Source of the DNA: an uncultured Clostridia bacterium
GTDB taxonomy: Bacteria > Bacillota > Clostridia > Oscillospirales > Acutalibacteraceae
NCBI GenBank assembly: GCA_946493765.1
Contig: CAMMAZ010000009.1
Span: 1-52,778 of the forward strand
Direction: 5' to 3'
Length of the DNA: 52,778 bases
Shown here: positions 33,792 through 41,751 of the stretch, piece by piece
Numbering within the stretch: the first letter of the stretch is position 1
Layout: each line of letters opens with the position of its first letter
Made by a program: the position numbers and the translations under genes
Notes under the pieces: generated by a model
What the model was told of the DNA's origin: nothing
What the model saw: only the letters and a program-made list of their open reading frames with translations
Databases searched by the model: none

Positions 33792-36428
33792 TTATCTTTG
33801 CGCGTCCTTTTCACCTTTGCGCCGAAGAACAATGTATCCCGCAGATGCAGCCGCTGCGAGCAGTGCAAAGACAATGCCGCATGAAATGCCGCTGGCGCCG
33901 GTAGCGGGGCTGTTGGGAGCAGTCGGCGGCTCGGTTGAATCGTCGGATTCCGGTAGTGTTATTTGCTGCGTTGCATCGGTCGATTGTGTCGATTCTTCGG
34001 GTTGCGTCGAATCGGTTGTTCTAGTTGTTGTGGTTCCGGTTGATTCGGTTGGTTGCGTTGCATCCGTTGGCTGTGTGGATGCAGTCGGTGTGGTCGATTC
34101 AGTCGGTTGTGTTGATTCGCTCGGTGTGGTCGGGTTGGTCGATGACGGAATCTCCTCAACGTCCGGTCCGCCAAAGCTGTAAGCGGCGACGGTGCCGGAA
34201 ACCTCACAGGCTGCTAAAAGCATAGGCGCTCCGTCGACCGAAAGGAAGCACAGACCTTCCGGAGACACGTCCTCCTTGATGTCTTCGCTGAAATCACGGG
34301 TGTTGATATAGTTGACATAAACGGCATTTGCCGGATCGGTTATGTCATAAACCATGACACCGCCGATGCGTTCCAAGGCGATGAAGGCATAGGTTTTGTT
34401 TCCGATCTGTCCAAGCGTCACAGCCTCGGCTTCCGGACCTTTTTTGGCGCTGCGGCTGTCCAGTTCGATATCGTCGTTGGAGCAGTTGAACCACTTCGGG
34501 AGATAACCGGCGGTTTTTTCTTCAAAATCGTTTCCGCTTTCATAAACAAGTTCCATGGTGTCGGCGTTGTAGATCGCAAAGGAACGGCCGCCATAGAGAT
34601 ATTCTTTTGTTTCATCCGGAACGGTGGTGCAGGTCTGATCCAGCACGCGCACTTCCGGCGCTTCGGTGCCGTCGGAAGCGGTGAGTGTTACTTCCGCTTC
34701 ATTAAGATAGCCGGTCCATTCTCTGGAGTCGCCCTCGTTCGCCGTTACCAGATAGTTAACGCCGTTTGCTTCAAAGACGCTCACAGCATCCGGCATATAA
34801 ACGCCGACGGCGTCCGGATAGGTTTTTGCGGCATATTGATTGTCTTCCAACAGATCGATTGCATTGTTTTCGTCGCTAAGATCTTTAAAGCCCATGCTCT
34901 TGACTGCGGTGATCGTTTTGCTTTGCAGGTCCACCGTTGCGATCGCGTTTGCTTCCTGCAGGGAAACATAGGCTTTGCTGTCGTCGGCGGACACAGCGAT
35001 ATATTCCGGTTCCAGATCGACTGCAGCCGCATTCATTTTTCCGTCGACCATGCCGATCAAAACGCCGTCGGCTGCCAATCCGGCTGCATCAAAATTTTCA
35101 AATCCGGCGTTGGTCACGGTTCCATCCGTCAAATCAACAACAGAAACGGAGCCTGCGGGATCGACCGCCCCGTCACCATAGCCTTCGCGCGGTTCGCCTT
35201 CATTGGCGGAAAGGACCATTTGCCCGTTGTGGGAGAAGGTCACCATATCCGGCTGCACGCCGACTTCATAGGAAGCGACCAGATTAAATGTATAATCCAG
35301 CAGGGCGATCCGGCCGGTGTCCGCATAGTCTTCCGCCTGCAGCGCCACTGCGATCCGGTCGTTGACGGTATCCACCGCAACGCTGGTCATATCGCCGTAA
35401 GCAAATCCGTCGATCAGGTCGCGCATGTCTTTTTGATCGTTAAGCGTCAGCCCTTCTTTTGCAACATCAAAGCAATAAAGCAGACCGTCCTGTCCGTTGA
35501 CGACATACGCTTGCGCGGTGTCGGCGTTGTAAGCGACGATTTCCGCCACACCGCCGTCCGCGTTGGGCGTGCCGATCTGGATGCTGTTGAGACGTTCCAG
35601 CGTCAGCGAAGCGTTTTCCTCAAAGCTGTTTAGACGGAACGCGCCTTCCACCGGTGCGACAGGTTCCGTGCCGCCGGTTTCTCCATTGGAATTGTGCGGA
35701 CCATTTTCCGCTTCCACCGGATCCTCATAGCTGATGTCGTCGGTATCCTCTTTGTTGTTGTCGGTATCCTGATAATCCACGCGGCGAATCGCTTTCTTTT
35801 TGGACTGCTTGTCAGAATATTCTCCCTCATATACCGGCGGGATCTGCTCATCATACGTGTCGTTGCCCTGCACCGCCAGCAGATCGACATATCCCGCAGG
35901 GCGGTTCTCATCTGTCACGGCGCCGGTGAAATCTGTGTCGCTGTTCAAATCAACGTCTGTGCAGAACAAAGCCACAGATACGCCTTTGTTGTGCAGCGCA
36001 ATATCCCATTCCTGATCGCCGGTCGGCACCTGATAGCTGCCGGAGGGATCTGTAACTTCGCCGCAGCGAACAAGGTAATAGCCGTTCGGCTGGATGGTGC
36101 CGGTAAGCGACAGCTCGTTCCAGGTTTTGTGATCGCCGTCTTCACTGGAACGGTATTGCAGTTCCCATCCACTGAGATCAACGGCTGTGTCGCAGGGATT
36201 ATAAAGCTCAATAAAGCTGTGACTGGCATAGCCGTCGTCGCTGCCGCCATATACCTGGTTGACCAGCACATGTTCGACGGTAATGTCATATGCGCCGTCC
36301 GCGTTATAAGGCGTCCCGGTCTGGGAACCGCTCTGCGCGAAGGCAGCAATACCGGCGGGCACAATCGAGGCCGCAACAGCAGCCGCTAATGCACCGGATA
36401 AAAATTTTCGTTTCCATGCATTTTTCAT
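33792..36428 (-). CDS. Cell-surface protein with lamin-tail and choice-of-anchor-I domains
   Basis: Exported protein of 878 residues. After a signal peptide (about 1-32) comes a lamin-tail-like domain (about 48-200: VLVNQVYGGSDDGYASHSFIELYN ... LSGWELQYRSS). Then a beta-propeller-like choice-of-anchor-I domain (about 265-730) follows, with LSANEGEPREGYG, VTANEGDSREW and SPEGLCFLS. A Thr/Ser/Pro/Gln linker (about 735-830) leads to SPATGASG, a hydrophobic helix and a basic tail, which resembles a sortase signal of variant sequence. The start ATG at 36428 has AGGAGG ten bases upstream. Function unknown; some relatives carry phosphoesterase domains, absent here. Confidence 0.83.
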   Translation of the reverse strand: MKNAWKRKFLSGALAAAVAASIVPAGIAAFAQSGSQTGTPYNADGAYDITVEHVLVNQVYGGSDDGYASHSFIELYNPCDTAVDLSGWELQYRSSEDGDHKTWNELSLTGTIQPNGYYLVRCGEVTDPSGSYQVPTGDQEWDIALHNKGVSVALFCTDVDLNSDTDFTGAVTDENRPAGYVDLLAVQGNDTYDEQIPPVYEGEYSDKQSKKKAIRRVDYQDTDNNKEDTDDISYEDPVEAENGPHNSNGETGGTEPVAPVEGAFRLNSFEENASLTLERLNSIQIGTPNADGGVAEIVAYNADTAQAYVVNGQDGLLYCFDVAKEGLTLNDQKDMRDLIDGFAYGDMTSVAVDTVNDRIAVALQAEDYADTGRIALLDYTFNLVASYEVGVQPDMVTFSHNGQMVLSANEGEPREGYGDGAVDPAGSVSVVDLTDGTVTNAGFENFDAAGLAADGVLIGMVDGKMNAAAVDLEPEYIAVSADDSKAYVSLQEANAIATVDLQSKTITAVKSMGFKDLSDENNAIDLLEDNQYAAKTYPDAVGVYMPDAVSVFEANGVNYLVTANEGDSREWTGYLNEAEVTLTASDGTEAPEVRVLDQTCTTVPDETKEYLYGGRSFAIYNADTMELVYESGNDFEEKTAGYLPKWFNCSNDDIELDSRSAKKGPEAEAVTLGQIGNKTYAFIALERIGGVMVYDITDPANAVYVNYINTRDFSEDIKEDVSPEGLCFLSVDGAPMLLAACEVSGTVAAYSFGGPDVEEIPSSTNPTTPSESTQPTESTTPTASTQPTDATQPTESTGTTTTRTTDSTQPEESTQSTDATQQITLPESDDSTEPPTAPNSPATGASGISCGIVFALLAAAASAGYIVLRRKGEKDAQR

Positions 36429-36462
36429 CAATACATTTCCTCCTATCTCTTTTCTGCCTTAA

Positions 36463-36492
36463 ATTTTACCAATTTTTTTGTTAAGGGCACAA
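36463..36492 (-). promoter_or_regulatory. Candidate promoter of the surface-protein gene
   Basis: TTGTGC (36487-36492), 18-bp spacer, TAAAAT (36463-36468) on the minus strand. Confidence 0.45.
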
Positions 36493-36567
36493 GCATGGTT
36501 GTGTAAAACCTTTCAGAATTTTTGCTGCTTGTTGGTAGCTGTCACGGCAGAAAGTGGCCGGAAAACA

Positions 36568-36600
36568 AAAACAACGGGTGCTGCAACACCCGTTGTTTTT
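36568..36600 (-). terminator. Terminator of the MerR-flavodoxin-AKR operon
   Basis: AACAACGGGTG and CAACACCCGTTGTT form a tight hairpin 18 bp beyond the reductase stop, followed by a T run on the minus strand. Confidence 0.88.
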
Positions 36601-36617
36601 CTGATCGGATAACCGTT

Positions 36618-37718
36618 TTAATCGCCAAAATAATTCCGGATCAACCGCATGCGTTCCATCTGACCGACATGAAAAGGACAGCGGGAATCGCAATGTCCGC
36701 AGCCGATGCAGTCATGCGCTTGTCTTTCCAAATTTGCGTAGTGATTTTTGGCAAGCTTGTCTCCGGCAAGCGCAAGATCATAATATTTATTGATAAGTCC
36801 GATGTCCAGACCGGCAGGGCAGGGTTGGCAATGGTTACAGTAAACGCAAACGCCTTTTGCCTCCTGCGGGGCAAAGGTTCCAAGAACAGAATAGTCTTTT
36901 TCTTCCGGCGTGGCATTGATAAATCCCAGAATACGTTTGAGGTCCGCACAGCTTCTGACACCGGGTAGCACCGTCAGCACGCCGGGTTTGTCCAGTGCGT
37001 ATTGGATGCACTGGTATTCGGTCAGCGCATGTCCAAACGGCGAAGTCTTAGCGTTTAACAGCTGGCCGCCGGAAAAGGCTTTCATAACCGAGATGCCGAC
37101 ACCCGCAGCCTCGCACCGCCGGTACAGGTCTTGCCGCTCGCCGACGCTTCCGATGGCAAATTCGCCCTTTCGCTGGTAGTCGTAAGCAGGGTTGATGCTG
37201 AACATCAGCATATCCAGAAGCCCGGTATCCAATGCCATATGCACAACGTCCGGCGTGTGGGAGGAAAGGCCGATATGCCGGACCACGCCCTCTTTTTTTA
37301 GCTGTAGAATGTAATCGAGGATTCCGTCCTTTATGACATGCTGCAAGTCGGATGCTTCATCGATGCAATGCAGAAAACCAAAATCGATATAATCGGTTTT
37401 CAATGCGCTCAACTGCCAGTCAACTGAACGTTTGATGGTATCCAGATTAGTCGTCCATCCATACTTGCCGCTTTGATAGTCGGCGCCGAAATGAATCTGG
37501 AAATAAACGTTTTTGCGCTGTCCTGAAAGCGCACGGCCAAAAGCAGGGAAGGGTGTCGCGTCGGCGGAGGCCATATCAAAATAATTGATGCCGTTTTCCA
37601 GCGCCATTGTCATGACCGCTTCGATTTCTTTATCTTCAGCCATACCGATAGAGCTGGTGCCTAAACCAAGAACACTGATCTGTTCTTCTCCATGCGGCAA
37701 TTTGCGGTATTCCATCAT
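36618..37718 (-). CDS. Aldo/keto reductase-fold protein with C-terminal 4Fe-4S domain
   Basis: 366 residues: an AKR barrel (about 1-285) and a ferredoxin-like tail with CVYCNHCQPCP and CIGCGHCDSRCPF. The usual catalytic tetrad is incomplete. The expected Asp is present (YFDMASADA), but the Tyr position is lost, and the region that normally reads TK reads VYFQIHFG. The His is kept (FGFLHCID). It may therefore use the iron-sulfur clusters rather than NADPH chemistry, or bind rather than reduce; this is inference. AGGAGG lies 5 and 8 bases before two adjacent ATGs. Last gene of the operon merR, two flavodoxin lipoproteins, this gene. Confidence 0.85.
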   Translation of the reverse strand: MMEYRKLPHGEEQISVLGLGTSSIGMAEDKEIEAVMTMALENGINYFDMASADATPFPAFGRALSGQRKNVYFQIHFGADYQSGKYGWTTNLDTIKRSVDWQLSALKTDYIDFGFLHCIDEASDLQHVIKDGILDYILQLKKEGVVRHIGLSSHTPDVVHMALDTGLLDMLMFSINPAYDYQRKGEFAIGSVGERQDLYRRCEAAGVGISVMKAFSGGQLLNAKTSPFGHALTEYQCIQYALDKPGVLTVLPGVRSCADLKRILGFINATPEEKDYSVLGTFAPQEAKGVCVYCNHCQPCPAGLDIGLINKYYDLALAGDKLAKNHYANLERQAHDCIGCGHCDSRCPFHVGQMERMRLIRNYFGD

Positions 37719-37736
37719 AAAATCCTCCTATGTTTT

Positions 37737-38465
37737 TTAATATCCCAATTCCGACAGCCAGTTGAGAATATCACGCTGGGAGGATGCGGCATCCTCCTCA
37801 TAAACATCAAAAACATTGTCCGAAAGCACGGCACTGTCCGGCAGCACCGCTTCGATATCCTCCACACTTCCTGCAAGACCGCCCGTGCCGTGGGAGCAGA
37901 ACAGATAAATTTGCTTGTTTGCCAGATCGTTCTCTTCAATGAAGGATAAAAGCGCCATCGGCGCACCATACCACCAGTTCGGGTACCCAAGAAAAACCAC
38001 ATCATAGTTTTGTATATTTTCAACGTTTTCGGTAAGCGCCGGCCGCGCATTTTCAGAACGTTCCTGATTGGCACGGGCAAGACATGTATCCCAATCGCTG
38101 GAATAAGGTTCCGTTACCCGGATAGAAAACAAATCTCCGCCGGTTTGCGCCTGCACCCAGGGCGCCAGCTGCGCAACATGACCGGGAGATGTGACGCTGG
38201 GAGATGCCACTGCATCCACTTCTCCATCAATAACAGCATTGTCCGCCCAGGAAAAATATGCGATCAAAATGTCACTGCCACCCGCCGGTGTATTTGCAGC
38301 ATTTTCCGAAGAGGAGGCGTCCGCGTTGGAAGACGATTCTGATGAAACAGACGCTGTGTTGTCTGACGAACTGCCGGGCGAGGTGGAATTTTGTTGGTCT
38401 GCGCCGCACGCACACAGGGAAAATGTCAGAAGAAACGCCATGAGCAATGCGATTGATTTTTTCAT
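37737..38465 (-). CDS. Flavodoxin-domain lipoprotein (copy 1)
   Basis: 242 residues with signal peptide and lipobox LCAC, a Ser/Asn/Ala-rich linker (about 22-63) and a flavodoxin domain. It has ILIAYFSWADN, YDVVFLGYPNWWYGAPMALL and YLFCSHGTGG. Flavodoxins are normally cytosolic; the lipobox places this one outside the membrane. The usual FMN phosphate loop after YFS is altered, with an insertion and then SPGHVAQLA where TGNT would be expected. FMN binding could therefore differ. Good ribosome site AAGGA. Paralogue of the next gene upstream. Confidence 0.85.
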   Translation of the reverse strand: MKKSIALLMAFLLTFSLCACGADQQNSTSPGSSSDNTASVSSESSSNADASSSENAANTPAGGSDILIAYFSWADNAVIDGEVDAVASPSVTSPGHVAQLAPWVQAQTGGDLFSIRVTEPYSSDWDTCLARANQERSENARPALTENVENIQNYDVVFLGYPNWWYGAPMALLSFIEENDLANKQIYLFCSHGTGGLAGSVEDIEAVLPDSAVLSDNVFDVYEEDAASSQRDILNWLSELGY

Positions 38466-38521
38466 AGGGAATCCTTCTTTCTTTATTTAATCAAAGTTCT
38501 TTGAAAAATGCAAGTATATTT

Positions 38522-39268
38522 TTATCCGGCATAACCCAGACTGCTGAGCCATTCGTTCACCCTATCTTGTGCATCTGTGGCGCTGGAGCCGCCAATCGAC
38601 AAGCCCTCCTGCACGGTTGCGCCGGACTCCATGTTTTCAATGACGCTAAGCGTGTTTGAAAATCCGCTGCCGCCTGAGGTTACAAAGGGCACGATCGTCT
38701 TTCCGGAAAGGTCTACTTCGTCCAAAAAGCTATATACAGCCATTGGCATATCGCCCCACCAGTTCGGGTATCCCAGGAAAATGACATCGTAGTTATCGAG
38801 ATTTTCTATCTGGTTGGCAAGTTCCGGACGAGCATCTGCACTTTGTTCTTCTTGTCCTTTGTCAATGGTTGCATCATAGGTGTCCGGATATTTTTCTACA
38901 GTTTGGATCGAAAACAGATCTGCACCGGTCGTTTGTGCAATCATGGCGGCTACCACGCCGGTATTGCCGGTCGTTTCACCATTCCAAATCTGAATGCTTG
39001 CACTGGAGGATGCATCCACATCATCCGGCAGGTCTGCGTTTTCGGCATAGCTAAAATAAGCTACCAGCAGATTGGTGCCGTCTTCTTCAACAGCTTCTTC
39101 GGATTGACCAGACATATCCGCCGCGGAAGCGGATGTTTCCATTTCTGTTGTCTGCGAACTGCGCAAAGTTGTTTCCGGATCGGAACCGCCCGCCGTTTCA
39201 TTGCCGCCGCAGGAGACCAGCGAAAAAGACAGTGCCAGCACGATGAAAATTACCGTGAGTCGTTTCAT
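38522..39268 (-). CDS. Flavodoxin-domain lipoprotein (copy 2)
   Basis: 248 residues with signal peptide and lipobox LVSC, a low-complexity linker (about 22-68) and the same flavodoxin domain as the downstream paralogue: LLVAYFSYAEN, YDVIFLGYPNWWGDMPMAVY, VPFVTSGGSGFSNTL. Here the phosphate-loop-like TTGNTGVVAAMI is kept after an inserted stretch of about 25 residues. Together with copy 1 it would give two membrane-tethered flavodoxins on the outer face. It starts 15 bp after the MerR-type regulator stop. Confidence 0.86.
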   Translation of the reverse strand: MKRLTVIFIVLALSFSLVSCGGNETAGGSDPETTLRSSQTTEMETSASAADMSGQSEEAVEEDGTNLLVAYFSYAENADLPDDVDASSSASIQIWNGETTGNTGVVAAMIAQTTGADLFSIQTVEKYPDTYDATIDKGQEEQSADARPELANQIENLDNYDVIFLGYPNWWGDMPMAVYSFLDEVDLSGKTIVPFVTSGGSGFSNTLSVIENMESGATVQEGLSIGGSSATDAQDRVNEWLSSLGYAG

Positions 39269-39283
39269 AAAATTGTCCTCCTC

Positions 39284-39634
39284 TTATGTTTTTTGATTTT
39301 TTATTTTATAGATTAAATAATCCAATCGATCCAACGATTGTTGCTTTCCATGAATTTCATCCAACAGTTGATATCGGCATTTGCGTAAAATGCGAACCTG
39401 TTCTTCACTTGTATTTCGTTCTGCGTCATAAAGCGATACAAATCGTTTGAGTGTATGCAAATCCATGCCCGCATTCATCAGAAAATGAAGCTGGGAAGCG
39501 CGCTGCAGATCCGATTCTTTATAGTCCGATTTCCCGGCTTCTGTTGTGTTTCCTTTTAATAGTCCGCTTGTCTCAAATAGCTGCAATGTTTTCAAATTTA
39601 AATGAAACCGTCTGCTTGCCTCCTGTAGTGTCAT
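39284..39634 (-). CDS. MerR-type transcriptional regulator
   Basis: 116 residues. The N-terminal winged helix shows TLQEASRRFHLNLKTLQLFETSGLL, and YKESDLQRASQLHFLMNAGMDLHTLKRFV follows; the C-terminal half is a dimerisation coiled coil. No metal-binding cysteines are present, so it is of the organic-ligand or redox class. I chose ATG 39634 because GGGGG lies six bases upstream. First gene of the flavodoxin-lipoprotein operon, so it may regulate that operon itself. Confidence 0.82.
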   Translation of the reverse strand: MTLQEASRRFHLNLKTLQLFETSGLLKGNTTEAGKSDYKESDLQRASQLHFLMNAGMDLHTLKRFVSLYDAERNTSEEQVRILRKCRYQLLDEIHGKQQSLDRLDYLIYKIKNQKT

Positions 39635-39651
39635 TGACGTCCCCCGTTTCT

Positions 39652-39706
39652 GCAAAAAAATAATGTAAGTGCAGCAGAGAAAGCGTTTTCCGCTACACTT
39701 ACATTA
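39652..39706 (-). terminator. Terminator or attenuator between lysR and the merR operon
   Basis: AATGTAAGTG and CACTTACATT, with further inner pairing, form a strong hairpin. On the minus strand it is followed by A then T7 just before the merR ribosome site. It would end lysR transcripts but also lies downstream of the merR promoter, so it could attenuate the merR operon. Confidence 0.75.
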
Positions 39707-39737
39707 TAAATAGAAGTACATCCTATGTCTAATACTT
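39703..39737 (-). promoter_or_regulatory. Regulon promoter 3 (merR-flavodoxin-AKR operon)
   Basis: On the minus strand TTAGAC (39727-39732), 18-bp spacer, TATAAT (39703-39708), with AAGTATTAGACAT (39725-39737). This is the same element, -35 and spacer length as promoters 1 and 2, over 10 kb away. A degenerate copy, ATGCCTAACACTA, lies at 39768-39780. Confidence 0.75.
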
Positions 39738-39777
39738 GTTTTTCATATTATAAAATGCTCATAAAGCATGCCTAACA

Positions 39778-40662
39778 CTATTGGGTATTCAACGTATTTT
39801 TAATATATGCAATGAATTTGGAAGCTGCCAGACCAAAAGGCTGCTGCCGTTTCCAGGCCAGCACACTGGTCGCCGTCAGCTCCGGATACAGTGGGCGACA
39901 GATAATTTTTTCTTTATCCCAAAAGGAAATAGACGCCTGAATGCTAATCGAATAGGCCAGCCGATTATGTACCATAATGGAGGCATTAGAGGGAAGATTG
40001 CTTGTGAACAGCACATGCAATCGGTTAAAATCATCTCCGAACCAGCTGGCAAGTTCACTTTGCACGCTGAGTCTTCGCGGTAGAATCAGCGGTTTGTCCA
40101 CCAAATCCGCAGCAGTCACATGATCCTGTTTTGCCAAAGGGGAATCCGGATGCATCACGACAACCCATTTTTCGCGCTGGCTCAGACGGATAAAATCATA
40201 CTTTTCTATATTGATCGGTTCCAGCAGCAGGCCGATATCCGTCAGGCCGCGATCCATTCGGTCTTTGATGTGATCGGCAGTAGCTGTATATAAATCAAAA
40301 GAAACGGCGGGATAGCGTTCATGGAAAGAGCGAAACAGTTCCGGCAGCATCTGCACCGCGGTCAGATCCCCGCATCCGACGGACACTGTGCCTTCCACAG
40401 CTTCATCCTGTTCGGTGAGTTCTCTTTCCGTTTTATCTACCAGTTCTAAAATTTCCTCCGCGCGGCGGCGCAGCAAAAGCCCCTCGCTTGTCAACACGAT
40501 TTTTCGGGTGCCGCGGTCAAATAGCTTGACCCCCATTTCTTCTTCCATTTGCGCGATCTGGCGGCTCAGGGTAGGCTGGGTAATGTGCAGGACTTCTGCC
40601 GCCTTGGTAATGCTTTCTTCCCGAACGACCGTCAAAAAATATCGTAGAACCCGAATTTCCAT
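39778..40662 (-). CDS. LysR-type transcriptional regulator
   Basis: 294 residues. The N-terminal winged helix-turn-helix is textbook: MEIRVLRYFLTVVREESITKAAEVLHITQPTLSRQIAQMEE. A two-lobed effector-binding domain follows (about 90-290). The ATG at 40662 has GGGAGG seven bases upstream. It is a good candidate to bind the element shared by the three island promoters, because the upstream dyad there has the T-N11-A form and a degenerate copy sits in its own promoter. The effector is unknown. Confidence 0.92.
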   Translation of the reverse strand: MEIRVLRYFLTVVREESITKAAEVLHITQPTLSRQIAQMEEEMGVKLFDRGTRKIVLTSEGLLLRRRAEEILELVDKTERELTEQDEAVEGTVSVGCGDLTAVQMLPELFRSFHERYPAVSFDLYTATADHIKDRMDRGLTDIGLLLEPINIEKYDFIRLSQREKWVVVMHPDSPLAKQDHVTAADLVDKPLILPRRLSVQSELASWFGDDFNRLHVLFTSNLPSNASIMVHNRLAYSISIQASISFWDKEKIICRPLYPELTATSVLAWKRQQPFGLAASKFIAYIKNTLNTQ

Positions 40663-40693
40663 CCTTGAACCTCCCGAAAAATTTGTTATGTTT

Positions 40694-40722
40694 ATTTTAT
40701 CAGACGCATGCCTAAAAAGCAA
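40694..40722 (-). promoter_or_regulatory. Promoter of lysR with degenerate regulon element
   Basis: TTGCTT (40717-40722), 17-bp spacer, TAAAAT (40694-40699). The spacer contains TTTTTAGGCAT, close to the ATTAGACAT core, which suggests autoregulation. Confidence 0.5.
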
Positions 40723-40802
40723 TAATTATTATATTTATATACAAAATAACATATATCCGGCACTGTTTCGGCCGCCGGCAGAAAAAAAGGAAGTGCAAAT
40801 AG

Positions 40803-40844
40803 AAAATGCGTCGTTTGGGGTTTGCGCACCAAACGACGCATTTT
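40803..40844. terminator. Bidirectional hairpin terminator
   Basis: AAAATGCGTCGTTTGG pairs with CCAAACGACGCATTTT. It lies 50 bp beyond the membrane-protein gene stop at 40894 (minus strand). Confidence 0.85.
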
Positions 40845-40893
40845 AACTACAAGTATTGATCAGAAAAACCGGCAAGCCGACGCTGGAAATAGG

Positions 40894-41604
40894 TCAGCAC
40901 GAACGGTCTGTTTGCTCGTCCCAATCGGCGTCTACGCTTCCGAAACTGATAAAACGTCTGTCTTTCCAACGTGATTTTTCATCTATGCTATGTTCTTCAA
41001 TATCCTTTCTCTCTTTATAAACAATGCCTTTTACACTTTTTAGTTGTATCGATTCATAAGCCTCTTTGGGAACAAGAAATTCTTTTTTTGAACCGTCGTA
41101 GCATTGAAATGTAATAAAATAAGAAATGGTTTGGTCATCTGCGTTTTCTTCGGTTCTTTTTTCTATCACTTCCGCTTGTTCATTGTGATTGGAAAAGTCA
41201 TTTTCAAAATGAATAAAGGCTCTGCATTTGTCATTACCCTCTTTAAAAGTTAGTATTCCAGTGTCACCTTCCTGTATCGCTTCATAGAATTCCTTATTCG
41301 TATCATCCGTATGCCGCCCTGTATAAGCTGGTGCACGGTAATCTTCTCCGATGTTGAATTCCTTTTCCGAACCGTCTGAGAATTTGAAAGTAACAAAATA
41401 TTTAAAGGTATAAATATTGTTTTTCCGATCCCGCAAGACGATTTTTCTTTTTCCGCCGACTTCTACCTGTTCCTGCTGTTCCGGACTTTTCTGCAACAAT
41501 TTTTCTTTTTTACTGTGCCAGATCCCGCCGATGAATGCCATAAGTATTAACAGCCCGACAAAAACGATTATGATGATCTTTATTATTTCTAAGATTACAC
41601 CCAT
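40894..41604 (-). CDS. Membrane-anchored protein with two DUF2500-like repeats
   Basis: 236 residues. One N-terminal helix (about 5-28) is followed by two related units: about 50-125 (KRKIVLRDRKNNIYTFKYFV, FKFSDGSEKEFNIGED, EGDTGILTFKEGN) and about 142-195 (ISYFITFQCYDGSKKEFLVP, VKGIVYKER). The pattern of a charged strand, then tF.f.DGs.kEF, then a GD.G.L element recalls the DUF2500 family. The function is unknown. A perfect consensus promoter and an AGGGGG site precede it; it is transcribed alone. Confidence 0.6.
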   Translation of the reverse strand: MGVILEIIKIIIIVFVGLLILMAFIGGIWHSKKEKLLQKSPEQQEQVEVGGKRKIVLRDRKNNIYTFKYFVTFKFSDGSEKEFNIGEDYRAPAYTGRHTDDTNKEFYEAIQEGDTGILTFKEGNDKCRAFIHFENDFSNHNEQAEVIEKRTEENADDQTISYFITFQCYDGSKKEFLVPKEAYESIQLKSVKGIVYKERKDIEEHSIDEKSRWKDRRFISFGSVDADWDEQTDRSC

Positions 41605-41641
41605 ATTGATTTCCCCCTAAATTTTAACTTTATTTGACATC

Positions 41642-41670
41642 ATTATATCTCTTTGCGCGATCTTTGTCAA
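41642..41670 (-). promoter_or_regulatory. Consensus promoter of the DUF2500-like gene
   Basis: TTGACA (41665-41670), 17-bp spacer, TATAAT (41642-41647) on the minus strand. Confidence 0.8.
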
Positions 41671-41681
41671 TAAAAAACAAA

Positions 41682-41713
41682 TTCCCCGATACATGCCGGC
41701 ATGTATCGGGGAA
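41682..41713 (-). terminator. Terminator of the NifU-like/GGGtGRT operon
   Basis: Perfect 32-base palindrome, arms TTCCCCGATACATGCC, followed by a T-rich run on the minus strand. Confidence 0.9.
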
Positions 41714-41751
41714 ACACATACTAAAATCTTTATTTTTATACGTGCCTGGGC

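Noticed and set aside
34836..36389. Long plus-strand frames opposite the choice-of-anchor-I gene
   Set aside because: No family-like motifs or ribosome sites; the minus-strand protein is coherent from signal peptide to wall anchor.
39755..39769. Small palindrome ATGCT-CATAA-AGCAT at the end of lysR
   Set aside because: The arms are only 5 bp and lack a T run. The strong hairpin at 39652-39706 is the better terminator.
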